Assembly (NCBI GenBank): GCA_003313425.1 | Contig: NHZP01000010.1 | Coordinates: 620,001-684,000 of the forward strand | Source of the DNA: Pseudopyrenochaeta lycopersici | Lineage: Eukaryota > Ascomycota > Dothideomycetes > Pleosporales > Pseudopyrenochaetaceae | Direction: 5' to 3' | Length of the DNA stretch: 64,000 bases | In this document: positions 45,136 to 57,626 of the stretch, in pieces | How positions within the stretch are numbered: the first letter of the stretch is position 1 | Layout of the letters: each line of letters opens with the position of its first letter | Position numbers and translations under genes: made by a program | The notes under the pieces: generated by a model | What the model was told of the DNA's origin: nothing | Databases searched by the model: none | The model's input: the letters and a program-made list of their open reading frames with translations, nothing else

Positions 45136-46449
45136 TCCAGGCCGCACCAGGTGCCGAGGAAGGACTCTGGAATGTGTGACCTTTGCCCCTCGCGCCCATT
45201 CAAGATTACCCAGGATTGCTACTAACAGGGGCCACCACGCCTGTCTCCGTAGTTGTCTAAATGCGCTTGAAACACCAGGGCAATGTTGACCAGTCGTGAT
45301 CGTGGGTGTTCTGACGTTCCATGCGAGGCGACTGTTCTGTCCTTGGCTGCAGGGATTGCCACTGGTAGACGCCACAGCCGTCTGAAACCGTCCTCAAACA
45401 CGACCCTATCGATAGGCTCTCGTTCCACGCTCATTCGCCTGCCGGAAAATATCCGCTTCGCCAGCGCTTCAACAGGTCGCAGGCGAGGGACCAAGTGGTC
45501 GCGGCGGGCCGTCAGAAGGTCGTGCTTGAGTGCACTGCGAGTCGCCGGTTTCTAGCAGCAAGGCTTCTAAAAGAGTCATCACGCCAGCGCATGATTCAAC
45601 CACATCCACGCACCGGACCAAGCCTCGGGACCACATCTTTCGCAACACCTAGATAACCTTGTTTTCCGGTATCTGGTGGAGGAGAGACATTCGGCCACCC
45701 CTTGATTGACGCGTTCGTGCACGACGTTGCGCGAGCCTTACGGATAGAGCATTATTGCCGAAGGGCCTTCCCCAAACGCCCCGCTCCGAGTTCCCTTCAT
45801 ACAGACAGGAAAAGTGCAAGGGACACACCGGGTGACCAATCGCTGCCTACGATCATATGTTTCTGAGAACATGTTTCCTTGTAAACTGGGACTCTGCTTG
45901 CAATAGAGTGTCCTAGTTATGCCAGGTACAAACAGGGCAAGGGTGCATTTAATACAGGGAGAAAACCCATGTAGATCCTTCATGCTCAATGCAATCTCCT
46001 TTCCCATCTTGGCCAATGACGTTCGCAACATGCACATTGTATGTGTCTAGTCAAGCGCGATAAACTAAATCTGGATAATGTAGAACAAGGGTCCAAGATG
46101 CCTTGGCAAGCTTATGCGATTTCTCAGTAACAAACGCTAAACGGCGCGCATATCATCAAGCCAAGTCGAACACCAACGGCCTGTCTCCTCTTCTCAGTCA
46201 AAAATGGCCTCTGTGCTCAAGGGCAGTTCTATTAATACGCTACTCGCATGTGGGATGAGGGAATATTCATCAAAACTGCGTTGAGGTCTCTTAGCTGAAA
46301 CCGCCGCCGATTCTGTTCTATTGGAGAGGAAGTTGAAGATACAACTGACTAGTCATATGGTGGCGGCCGTCATTGGTCCCGATGTTCGCACGGCAAACAC
46401 GAAGCTAGTTGAAAGGCTTGAATATGTGGCACTCTTTCTACTTAGACAC
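45136..46449. other. Intergenic, about 1.3 kb
   Basis: 5' flank of the GH55 gene and 3' flank of the aminotransferase (both minus). The minus frame stays open from 45135 up to about 45375 without a better start. The frames at 45283-46037 have no features. No RNA gene or repeat seen. Confidence 0.4.
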
Positions 46450-48357
46450 TTACCAGAAGTCCTTGGCATTCTCTTCTGCTGCAGGAAGTCGAGTAGTGTG
46501 ATCGGAAACAGGTCCCTCATTCTGCATATTGCGAATGACCTGTGCAAGGCGCTCAATACCCTCCGCAAGCATCTCCTCATCTTCCCACTAATGACATATT
46601 AGCATAAATCGTCATAGAGCTTTAGGATGCGTACCGCGAAGCATATTCTGACGTCGTTGCCGAAAGATGTACCTGCGTGCTTGGTATCACCAGGGACCTA
46701 AGTTTATGAGTTGTACATCCACATTGGTGGAGAGCGAACTTACTTGAAAAATATCGCCCTGTGTTCACACTGACGTTAGTTATTCCCATGATCTGTACCT
46801 TGGACGGACTTGTGTTTGGTACTCACCGGCGCCACTACAACGTTCTCTTCATCCTTTGCACGTTGTGCAAGAACAGCGCCTTTTAACGGAGAAGGTAACG
46901 TTAGCCAGATAAAATATCCTCCAACAATCTCGCGATCCATTTGAGGTAGGCGAACACCGAGCGGAATCAACTCTTTGTGTATGACTTCGACCATTCGGCG
47001 GTACCGTTTGCCGAACGCTGGTTGAAGCTGCTCGAATACAAAACGCTGAAGTTCTCCGGTCTCCAGTGTCTCGGCCACGAAACAAGCTGTCAGCTGGCTA
47101 GGTGATCCACCTGAACGGCTCGATCCTCTACCATAGTGTCAGCCGTCACTGCCTGAAAGAGCAAGACATTGCTTACGTTTGTGATACCCCGTACGCCAGC
47201 TTCTCGGTTCCTTCACACCAACCAGTCCTCAGACCAGGGCCGCATATTTTGGAGAAGCTACCGTTCGAAGCAGCGTTGCCGAAACCATCTGCGCCATCTC
47301 TTTCGGCACCGCCGTCAAGATACCGGTCAATGTCAATGATCCGAGGCATTACAGCCTTCTCTATGGAAAGAGTTTGAGGGTTGAGACTAGATGACCATTG
47401 TAGAAAGTCGTACACGTCGTCGGTGATAATCAGCGCATCATATTCCCGCGCTAGACGTACTAGGTCCTGTCTCCTCCTGAGACTCATGGTCTTAAAAGAT
47501 GGATTACTGAAAGTAGGGACCGCATAAATGACGTGCTTGTAGATTTTGCCCCAAGGGCGTATTGGTTTGAAATGCTGATCATGTCGTCAGTGGTAACCCA
47601 AGAACATGGCATGTCGTGGAGCAAATGGATAGAACATTGGCGCAACAACTGCATACTTGACGGCGTCTCCTCCAGAGACTCCTCCATTTACCACAGTACC
47701 ACTTACCGGTTCAGTATTATTATCAGTTCGGGCCTTCTCCTCACTTTTTTTGATTTCAGCCCTGAGGAATTCTATGTCAATGCCTTCGTCATCTTCAGGG
47801 ACGGCTCGGAGTTTCTTGTGAAATCCTGCATCGTCGAAGATTCGAAAGGAAAGCATATACGCTGGTGCTACTATCCATACATTTCGTGTGTATATAGGAT
47901 CTGTGAATACTTGCAATAGGCATGCTAAGTTCTGCGAGGCACCCCCAGTGATGCAAATGCGATCTTCGGTTATTGCATCGGCGGGCTGATAGAACTTCGT
48001 CAGCCAGGACGCGACGTTTTTACGTAGACGTTCGTCCCCAGAATCTGGGCCATAACACATTGCAGGAAAGGCCAAGCTCTGGTTCTTGAGCACATTATGG
48101 GTCGCTTTGTCGAGTAATTGCGTAGGAAGCAACGAAAGATTTGGCCATCTGAAACAATTAGTAACCATATGCAATACACAGTAGTGCTATTGGGCCACGT
48201 AATGTCCCAAAAGGGGTGCGAAGTGTTGGGTGAGAAGTGACAGGGGAAGACAAAGCTCCGTTGAGGAATGTGGAGTGGAGCTGACGTGCCCTCTCAGTAG
48301 ATTGATGAGCTTCTTCGGACTAGTCTTTGATCCGACAACGTCCGAAAAGGCACCCAT
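46450..48357 (-). CDS. PLP-dependent aminotransferase, class I/II
   Basis: Seven exons: 48357-48290, 48148-47692, 47574-47177, 47127-46827, 46758-46744, 46697-46635 and 46587-46450; 479 residues, all in phase. Fold-type I landmarks: INLLRGWPNLSLLP at the N-terminus, ITGGASQNLACLLQ (cofactor phosphate region), VIYAVPTFSNPS, DALIITDDVYDFLQW (the Asp that pairs with the pyridine nitrogen), and SFSKICGPGLRTGW, whose Lys forms the Schiff base. The closest relatives I recall are fungal YER152C-like and aminoadipate-type transaminases; the amino acid used is not clear. Oddities: the first intron (141 nt) needs a GC donor (GCACGT), and exon 5 is only 15 nt (Gly-Asp-Ile-Phe-Gln). Confidence 0.88.
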
Positions 48358-49394
48358 TGTGCTTTGTTTTGGGCAAAATTTTTGCCTTCCGATAATATTG
48401 AACAATTATTGAGTGCTGAGGCAGCCGTATCCGAACGATAGAACGGGTAACCTCAGCTGCGAAAAACGGAGACAGCGGTGGCCCGTGCAACAGCGATCGG
48501 CCGAGAATTGTGCTGCCACTGAGTGTTGTAAAGTGCTTCAGCTGATATCAGATGAGGTGATTCGGGGATAAGTGTTGGTAGCACTTGCCCGTTGCACGCA
48601 GTCAGTCTCACGTTGTCGGGATGTAGGGCGCGATTTTGACAGTAGTGAACCCTTCAATGCACAGTTATCGATACGGCAAAAGGTACGTCATCCCTCGCTA
48701 AAATTCGATGCTGCCAGGCGCCTCACACTTCTTCGACTGTCAAAGGGTGCAACAGTGGCACAAAATTTACTATATGCCCAAACAGTAAAAGTATTAAGAG
48801 CTTCTCAAGCACTAACTGCGGCCGAAAACCGCGTCAACTCTGACGGACGAGGCTTCGACACAGTGGCCTTTGAAACAACACGGCTGCGGCATGGGTCCGC
48901 TCCGACGGCGGTGGGCCTTGTCCGCAGCTTCGAGGCGCAGGTCCCAAGTCGTGCTACATGAAGATCATTCCTCTGCAGAAAGGGGCCAGAGGTCTGGCCG
49001 GGCGTGCGGTCTACAAATAACTTTTTCAAAGCTTAACCCTCAAACCAATGACAGCCGGCAGTCGGCAGAGCTCAGGTTGTGGCGACCCAGTAGAGCGTCA
49101 TATGCCATCCTGCGCTGCGCTAAGCAAGGTTGGTCTTTTGCTGCAAAATGGCCCGGATCTGCGACGGCAGAGACACATCAAATATAGAACCCTTAGTCCT
49201 GCCTAGTTTCTTGAACACTCCTACGAGTACTTGTTTCCATAGCAGCCGACTCGTGTCCTACATGGCGCTCTATTAGTTGCTCAGCTTTGCATCATAGACC
49301 ATATGTTTCTCAACACATAGTGTTTTCATTCAACCAAACGAGACGTCAGTTCCTGTCTGTCCTCTCCGTACCTTTGTGACCAGGTATTCTTACC
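48358..49394. other. Intergenic, divergent promoters
   Basis: About 1 kb between the divergent aminotransferase and the gene at 49395. Frames at 48572-49187 carry no recognisable features. Confidence 0.45.
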
Positions 49395-52056
49395 ATGCTC
49401 AGCCACAAGAAGAAGTCGAGCCACAGGCTGTCAAGTTTGTTCTCCGTGGGCTCGTCCGAGTCGCAAGAAAGCAAAGCTGCGAAGACCAATTCTTCGCCGT
49501 CGCCAGAGTCCACCAACCGTTTGACCAAGGCAAAGAAGCGCATTTCTTCTGCGACACATCTTGCGCCCGAGTATCCCGCTCCAGCTGTACCGCAGTCTGC
49601 GCGCGATGCCTCTCTTGCGAACCCCACCATCCAGCCCGTGGAGCCTGCAGCCGCACTAGAACCCCTCGAACCTCCGCCCACCCTCGAAGTCCCTTCGCGT
49701 AGCGGGTCGCCATCTCGCGGTGGTAGTCGGCCTGCTACGCCAACTGCAGATGCATCTCCTGAGGGAAACCTAAAAAAACTGAGGCGGAAGAGCAGGCTCT
49801 TTGGGGGTAGCCAGAGCAGCGACGGATCGGCTCCTGGCGCACACAATGGGCAAAGCAGACCCCTCGCATGGATCGTCGGACACAAGGGGAAGGTGCCCTA
49901 TAATCTGACCATGTTGTTGAACGGCGAGAAGGTGGGTTATCATGTCTCAGACCGTGTGGGACCGAATTTACTGACAACACGGAAAGGTTCCGGAACTTTG
50001 GGATGATGCGGGCGACACCTTCGTTTACCTCTTTCCTCGAACTTCAAACAAGGGCCCTTCCTTCCGTATCGACTCGTCCGTTTACGGAGCATCGCAGCTG
50101 CTGACTCGGCTCGTACACGGCACATTGTATAGCGATTCAACAGCTGCCCCTGCACACGAGCTGGTGGAACGGTCGTCGCGATCAGTGTCAACTGAAGCAT
50201 ATGCACAGCAGTCACGCACCGCATCCCCCGATCAGAGCCTGATCGGAAGCTCAGATGGATCAAAAGGCTCGCGGGCGCTGAGCGATGCATTAGAGGATGA
50301 TTACACCGAGAAACACTTGTACATGCCGATTGCGCTTAGCTCAGATTCTGCCATCACCCCACAAGAACCTCGACTGAACGCCCAGGACACGGATATACTA
50401 GTGACATATCGCAACTTCTTTGCCTTCCTCATTGGACAATCCCTGGTGGCTACCGAACGACACTCTGAAATCTTCACCATCTTCCTGCGGATAGCAGATA
50501 TCCTATCGCACTATGCGTTCTCCAATGTCGACGGATCCACCTTTGGCGAAGTTGCTGCCTCAAGTTTTGATTGCTACGTGGATGAACTAGCCCTTGCTGA
50601 TGTCAGACATAGTCGTGAAAAGACAATCGAAGCCATCGTGCTTGGTGAAAGAATGCGCTCGCTGTCACTCTACACCGAAGGTTTTGTCCATGCTGCGGGA
50701 AAGCTCGACACCATAAAGGAAATAGACTCACCAAAATTCGCCATGATGAGCGACAAAACTGCGACCCGACTCGTACGCGCTGCTATGGATCTGGACAACC
50801 GAGAAGCCACCATTAATGGAAAGCTCAAGGATTTTGAATTCCCAAACATCTTTGCAGGTATCATGAATAGTACCATGGCAAGCGAGGGTAAGGCAATTAG
50901 TTTCAAGAAATGGAGGGCTGCTTTCATGACAACGAGGTCCTTCATAGTTGACTACTACAAGTCCAAGTACGGGTCATGGCTGCCCAAAGCCAAATCTAAG
51001 AAGAACAATCTGACTACGAGTGGGCTCAACCGACTCGTGCTGTTAGATATCTATCGCGACATGTCTAATCTCTACGATCTACTCGTCAACCGGAAGAACT
51101 TGACGATACGAACATCGGACGGGTTTCTAGCAGAAGACGAGGGGACTGACATCGAGTCTGTCGTTCAACGCGCGCTAAGAAAGGTCCTCAGCGAATACGA
51201 CCGCAGTACACCACCTGTTCAACCACCCGTGCCCTTTGATCTACCATTATATCCAGCCTCGTTTGGCCCAAAGACAGGGGATGCGAAAAAGGACGCTAAA
51301 CTGCGAAGCAAGAAGCTGCACAAAGATGAAATTGCAAAGGTGCTCGGCCAATCGCATAACCCTGACGCTGAGCAGCAAACACCGTTTTTGGAGGCGTTTC
51401 GGCAGTTCGAGTTCAAGCAGGCCACGGGTGGTAATCTGGACGATCTTTGGGATTTGCGGTCGGGGCAGTGGCTGTTCCTTTATGCGGTTATACAGTCGTT
51501 GCCTATGTTAGTTGTCGACGCTCCCGGTGTGCGGTTCACGGAGGGCGTAGAATACTTCTTGTGTGAGGTTCCTCGCAGCGGTGTTCCCTGGGGAAACGAG
51601 GACACAACAAGAGCGCGGACCTGGTTTGGTGTCGCGGGAGGAGCCCAAGTCGTCAGTTTACCCACCGATGTTGTTGAGCATGGTGTCGAAGGTGTTTTCC
51701 GACGATCCCACTGCTGGAAGAAAGCCCAGCAATGGGCAGCGAATGACACGGTTCTGACCGCAGCTATGCAAGAGCTGGAAGTGAATGCTTCACCACTACC
51801 TCCTCCACCAGGCTTACTCGATCCTGCAGCGGTCGGTGCACGTTCACGATCCCATAGTCCTGACCGACGGCGCGAGAGTGTTATGAATCTGGGGCTTGAA
51901 GCTCTACCTTTACCACCAGGTGTTGCCCCGCCCTCTGCCAACTCTCCTCTATTACGACCAGCCTCGAGCAGCGATCCTAACAAGACCTTTGATGCCATAC
52001 TTGGGACAAGCGCAGCTCCACCCACGAAATCAAAAGACAAGAAATGGAAGAAATGA
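49395..52056 (+). CDS. Conserved fungal protein, probably DUF8004 family
   Basis: Two exons, 49395-49931 and 49987-52056 (55-nt intron, phase 0), 868 residues. Residues 1-150 are a basic, Ser/Pro-rich disordered leader. A conserved-looking block follows, joined across the intron: KVPYNLTMLLNGEK then VPELWDDAGDTFVYLFPR and GPSFRIDSS. A long alpha-helical middle has blocks such as YRNFFAFLIGQSLVATERH and LYDLLVNRKNLTIR. Near the end are FRQFEFKQATGGNLDDLWDL, WLFLYAVIQSLPMLVVDAPG and a Pro-rich basic tail ending KSKDKKWKK. No membrane helix or signal peptide. I recall such ascomycete proteins as DUF8004; no biochemical role is known to me. Confidence 0.75.
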
Positions 52057-52461
52057 ATGACTAATGATTTGAGGCACTATATTCCTTGGAAGTACTTGGA
52101 TACTCATTTTGCGTGCATATTGCGATTTTTACTCAGCATTTACCTGCCGCAACCATTCTGGGCGGTTTGAATATTCAGCGATTTGCCACATTTGCATAAA
52201 CTCAACTTAAAGCGGATAATACCAATGAATCATTTTTATCGATGTTAAATGCCCGATCCATGCTTATCAGTGTTGAAGGCGTACATAGCCAGTTCTTGTG
52301 ACTCTGTCCGGATCCGAGTCTTCGGTCCGAGCTAGCTCACCGCCCGCAGTTCCGATATCGTTTCTGCATACCGCATTTGTCCACAAGCATTTCTACTTCA
52401 AGAAGCTCTTGTGAGCTTCAATTGCTTCGCCCGCGGTCTTTTTACTGTTTGACTGCGCACA
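52057..52461. other. Intergenic, about 0.4 kb
   Basis: 3' flank of the DUF8004-like gene and promoter of the sideroflexin gene, both plus strand. Nothing else recognised. Confidence 0.45.
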
Positions 52462-53756
52462 ATGACTTCGTCATTGCCAGGAAACCGCGACTTGCCCGTT
52501 TCTCAGTTCGATCTTAGTACGTACTGGGGACGCGTGCAGCACTCGGCCAACATTTCAGACCCGAGGTGAGACAGCTACGCAATGAACGATTTCCTTGCGA
52601 ATGCTGGGTGTGGTGAGTACCACGACCTTTAGCTCTCCAGTGCCTCCCCACTTCATAATTAATCAGCTGTAGCTAACCACGCGTGATGCAGAACACTTCT
52701 CACATCCTCCGCTGGCCTCGAAAATGCGAAACAACTCGTTACTGCGTTCAAGACGGGAAAGATACGGGAGATGACACCAGAGCTGTGGAAGGCAAAGAAG
52801 ATAATCGACTCCACGATACATCCAGGTATGGGCGACTAGTGCAGTGCGAAACCTTGACGAAGGGATGCTGACGGGCCACAGATACCGGACAGCCAGTCTT
52901 CTTGCCTTTCCGAATGTCATGTTTTGTGCTGACGAACTTGGTTGTCACGGCTGGCATGCTGACGCCAGGCTTGGGAGTATGAGAAGCCACCTCCATAAGT
53001 GCTACTATATGCTAAGACGCGACAGACGGCAGGAACCGTAGGATGGCAAGTCACGAATCAGTCGCTCAATGTCGCAATCAATTTCTCAAACGCGAACAAG
53101 TCCACACCGCTATCCACCTCTACGATCATACAGTCATACTTCCTCGCCGTCAGCGCATCATGCGGTGTTGCGCTAGGTCTCAATGCCCTTGTACCTCGAA
53201 TGAAGAGCCTTTCGCCAAATGCAAAGATGATCGCAGGTCGTCTCGTGCCATTCGCGGCTGTCGCTACGGCAGGTGTCCTCAACGTCTTCCTTATGCGCGG
53301 CGAGGAGATCCGCAGAGGCATTGATGTCTTTCCAGTCCTGTCAGAGGAAGAGAAGCACAAGATTGAGACGGGCGAGCTTGAGGTCAAGTCACTTGGCAAG
53401 AGCAAAAAGGCCGCAACTATTGCTGTTGGAGAAACAGCGATAAGTCGCGTACTGAATGCAACACCGATCATGGTCCTACCACCTCTCCTCCTTGTCAAGC
53501 TGCAGAAGACAGACTGGCTTAAACAGAGGCCTAGGATGGTGACCCCGGTCAATTTGGGTGAGTCAACTTTCCGAGCAGATTCATGTTGTCGGCTAACATC
53601 TAGTCAGGGCTCATCTTCACGACATCAATTTTCGCACTGCCACTTGCTCTTGCCGCGTTCCCGCAGCGGGAGACCGTGAGCGCTCAGACGTTGGAGGCAG
53701 AATTTCATGAGCGCGGTGGAAAGGACGGGATGGTGGAATTTAACCGTGGGATATGA
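52462..53756 (+). CDS. FSF1: Sideroflexin, mitochondrial serine carrier
   Basis: Five exons: 52462-52565, 52692-52825, 52882-52976, 53026-53557 and 53608-53756; 337 residues, all junctions in phase. Family blocks: QFDLSTYWGRVQH at the start, ELWKAKKIIDSTIHPDTGQ (the conserved HPDTG), PFRMSCFVLTNLVVTAGML, NQSLNVAINFSNANKS, SYFLAVSASCGVALGLN, LMRGEEIRRGIDV, and FALPLALAAFPQRETVSA near the end. Sideroflexins are inner-membrane carriers; SFXN1 imports serine for one-carbon metabolism, and the yeast relative is Fsf1. Length matches the family (about 320-340). The first four exons are short, so no single reading frame shows the N-terminal half. The next gene downstream, LHS1, is on the same strand but unrelated. 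Confidence 0.93.
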
Positions 53757-54386
53757 AGGAATCATGTGGACAAGCACAGAGCAAGCGGTCCTCGGTACAG
53801 CTTCCTCATCATTACAAGCCAGTCGAAATACCGGAATGGACTACAGTAAAGCATTGTGGGAGGATGCAGATGTCGTCGGGCTTGGGAGGGTCGTCGTTTC
53901 CGGTGGAGATGCGGCGAAGCAATGCTTCTGATTGGCTGAATTGCTCGTGCATCGGAACGCTGCATGGATACCAGATACGAAAGCAGGAAGAAGAATACAT
54001 ATCCTTCAATATTATGACATGTCCTAGGCACCAGTATTCGGTACTGAAAGCATTGATCCAGTCCCACTTGTGCCGTGCGTGGGTTGTGGCGCCGAAGTCA
54101 AGGTGGCCTTTCATCATCAAAGAGCCAGGTGTCAAAAAGTTCCGCGAACAGGGTAGCTCCTGCACTTAACCTACATCTACGACGAAACGCCCACACTTCC
54201 ACGCCTCATGTACCACGGTAGCGAAAGACTTTTCCCTCGCCGCTTCTTTTCGGGATAGAGGCCCTTTCCTTCCTTTTCTTTCTATATCTTGTCCTTGATT
54301 GCCAGATACCCCCAGTCTCCCCCGCGAAGCCCAGCAACATCCCACCTGAGCTTTGACTCGGCACACCATCCACGCTTTCACACAAC
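53757..54386. other. Intergenic, LHS1 promoter
   Basis: 3' flank of the sideroflexin gene and about 0.6 kb upstream of the LHS1 start. Pyrimidine-rich from 54240 to 54380. The overlapping frames at 53753-54169 have no features. I could not identify a sure unfolded-protein-response element. Confidence 0.45.
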
Positions 54387-57300
54387 ATGGCTCCTCCAGG
54401 CCGCCGGAGAGTCCACCTCTCACCTGCCACGATCCTCCTCGGCCTCGTCTTCCTATTTTCGTCGACTGCGTCTGCCGCATCGGCAGTCATAGGAGTCGAT
54501 CTTGGAACAGAATATATCAAAGCCGCGCTCGTTAAGCCCGGCGTCCCACTCGAGATCGTCCTCACCAAAGACTCGAAACGCAAAGAAATCTCCGCCGTTA
54601 CCTTCAAGCCTTCGAAAGGTGGAGCCCTCCCCGCTGGCTCCTTCCCTGAGCGCTTCTACGGCTCCGATGCGCTAGCGCTTCAGGCGAGATTTCCTGGCGA
54701 TGCATACCCGAATCTGAAGCACCTTCTGGGCGTAGCCAGCGATAACGATGCAGTCAGTGTATACACAGGTCGATATCCAGCGCTTGAGATTACGGGTACG
54801 GAGGGGCGGAAGACGGTGAGTTTCAAGAGCGGTGTGTTCGCCGCTGAGGAAGAGAAGACTTTCTCGGTTGAAGAGCTACTGGCTATGGAACTCAAGAACG
54901 TACGGGAGAATGCAAAAGCACTGGCTGGCAAAGGATACGATGTTCAGGATGTGGTGTTCACTGTCCCGCCATTTTACACTGTTGAAGAACGACGCGCCCT
55001 CGAGGTCGCGGCACGATTGGCGGGCTTGAAGGTCCTCGGCGTAGTTTCTGACGGTCTAGCTGTCGCCATCAATTACGCAACGAGCAGAACGTTCCCCGAT
55101 GTGACCAAGGACGGCAAGCCGGAGATCAACCTGGTGTTTGACATGGGCGCTGGATCCGCCTCTGCGACCATCATCAAATTTCAAGGCCGAACTGTAAAGG
55201 ATGTGGGCAGACTCAACAAGACGGTTCAGGAAGTACAAGTCATTGGGACGGGTTGGGACAAGACGCTAGGAGGCGATGCCTTGAACTCGCTCATCGTTGA
55301 CGATATGGTGTCGGCTTTCCTTGAGCTGCCAGGCGCGAAGAGCGCATCCGTGACTGCGGAGCAGGTCAAGACCCATGGGCGCACAGCCGCGAAGCTGTTC
55401 AAGGAGGCGGAGAGAATTCGCCAGGTTCTTAGCGCCAATACCCAGACTTCTGCATTTTTCGAGAGCTTCTTCGAGGACGTAGATTTCCGGTATAAGATTT
55501 CGCGTTCGCAATTCGAAGAACTCGCCGCTGCCTATGCCGCCCGAGTGGAGGGACCTATCAACCAAGCTCTGGAAGCTGCAGGGCTTACTTTCAAAGACAT
55601 CGACTCTGTGATCGTCCATGGAGGCGCAACTCGTACTCCCTTCGTTCAGAGCCAACTCGAGACGATCGCAGGAAAGGGCAAGATCAGGGCAAATGTCAAC
55701 TCTGACGAGGCTGCCGTTTTTGGTGCTGCTTTCAAGGCCGCTGGCCTCAGCCCATCTTTCCGTGTTAAGGAGATTCGCGACTCAGATTCTCAGGGTTACA
55801 ACCACGGCATTCAGTACCAATTTAACCTCAAGGACCGTGACCAGAAGATCTTCACTCCTAGCACAAAGCTCGGGGCTATCAAAGACATACCTTTCCAAAT
55901 GATGGGCGAATTCGAATTCACCATGTACCAAGCTGTTCCAGGAGCAAAAGGTGATGTGTCGAAGGAGCCTGTTCTTCACTTTAAGAGCGGTAACCTGACC
56001 AAGGCTGTCACCAAGATGATTAACGACGACAAGTGCGACCGCGACACATTCAATAACTACGTCCAAGTCAGATTGAGCCCGGTCACCGGCACTCCTGAGA
56101 TCCTATCCGCCTGGGTTACCTGCGAAGGTGAGACCGAAGTCGCCAAGGGCGGTATTGTTGATGGTGTCAAGAATCTCTTCGGTATGGGCGGCAAGAAAGA
56201 GCAGGAGCCTCTCAAGGATGGTGAGAGCTCATCTGAATCCTCTTCAGCATCCTCGGCTTCTTCTTCTTCTTCTGCTACGTCATCGTCATCTTCAGCGAAT
56301 GCCGAAAGCACCGATGCCGCAGCAGCCAAGGAGAAGAAGAAAGCAACTATCCGATCAGCTATCACATATGATGTCAAGCAATTGGGATATGAAAAGCACC
56401 CTCGGAAAGAGCTCAAGAGGATGCAAGACAGGTGAGTGTTTCGTATTGTGTCTTTCCGCAATTTCAAGCTAACAATTCGCAGGCTCGCTGCTTTTGATGC
56501 TTCTGACAAGTCTCGTCGTGTCCGTGAAGAGGTTCTCAACTCGCTTGAAGCCTTCACCTACCGTGCTCGTGACTATCTAGAAGATGAGTCCTTCATTGGC
56601 GCCTCTACTTCGGCTCTCCGATCGACACTCGAAACAGCGCTCAGCGCAGCCTCCGACTGGATATACTCTGATGGCGCTGAAGCAACGGAGAAAGTTCTCA
56701 AGAGCAAGCTTAAAGAGCTCGAAGATCTTGTCAACCCAGTTCTCTCGCGTAAAGACGAGGCTTCAAAACGCCCCGATGCTATCAAGCAGCTCAAAGACAC
56801 AATCGCTCACATGAAGGAAGTTGAGCAATTGGTCGATAGTCAAATCAAAACACAATCAGCCGAAAGCTCCAAGAGCAGTGAAGCCGTCGCCAAGGCTTCC
56901 GCCTCACCCTCTGCATCCTCGTCGGCAGACCCAATGGACGATCTTGAAGAAGCAGACCCATCTGCACTTGCATCCGCGCCTGCTGACCCAGAAATTACGG
57001 AAGTTGCCACCATATACATCGACTCCGACCTTGAAAGCATTCAAGTCGCCGCTACTAAAGCCCAAAAATGGCTTGACGAGAATGAAGCCAAGCAGAAGAA
57101 GCTCAAAGCGACTGATGACCCGGCCTTCACCATCAAGGAGCTTGAGGCGGAGAAAAAGCGTTTGGATGATTTGGTCATGGAGATGATGATGAAGAAGATG
57201 AGACACTTCAAGCCACCGAACCAGCAGAAGACCAAGGCTAAGCCGAAAGCTAAGCCTGCGAAAAAGAAGGCGGCGAAGAAGTCGAAGAAGAGCAAGAAAT

Positions 57301-57626
57301 CCGAGGGAGAAGATCAAGCGGCGGACCATCCTCACCCCGACTCCCAACAACAGATGGAAGACATGGAAAAGGGAGACGTAAAGCACGATTCTTACGGTGG
57401 CGAAAGCCCTAGCGATGAGGAACTTCAAGAAGCGCTGAAGAAAGCCGGGATCAACGTTGATGGTGTCAAGTTGAAAAACTTCGGGCATAAGGATGAGATC
57501 CAGGATGATGTCGGAAGGAAGTTGAAGAAATTAGACATCGACAAGGATTCCACGGAGGAGGAGATACTGGCGGCGCTTGATGACTTGATGAAGGATGGAG
57601 CGAAGAAGGGGCATGATGAGCTATAA
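54387..57626 (+). CDS. LHS1: ER lumenal Hsp70-like chaperone, LHS1/GRP170 (HYOU1) type
   Basis: Two exons, 54387-56431 and 56483-57626 (51-nt intron, phase 2), 1,062 residues. A signal peptide (about 1-30, ending STASA) precedes the nucleotide-binding domain: VIGVDLGTEYIKAAL, then VPPFYTVEERRALEVAARLAGL, NLVFDMGAGSASATI and SVIVHGGATRTPFVQ. A beta domain is followed by a long Ser-rich acidic linker (about 615-640) and the helical C-terminal domain typical of Hsp110/Grp170. The protein ends in HDEL, the ER-retrieval signal. Lhs1 acts as nucleotide exchange factor for Kar2/BiP and as a holdase in import and folding. A Lys/Ala-rich stretch near PKAKPAKKKAAKKSKKSKK is unusual for a lumenal protein. 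Length is at the upper end for the family. Confidence 0.95.

Noticed and set aside
44881..45375. Further upstream extension of the GH55 N-terminal exon to 45375
   Set aside because: No ATG heads the longer frame; 45135 is the more distal of the two in-frame ATGs considered (the other is 45120). Kept as an uncertainty in the feature.
53753..54169. 138-codon frame after the sideroflexin gene
   Set aside because: Starts inside the last codons of the sideroflexin gene and has no features; 3' flank by chance.
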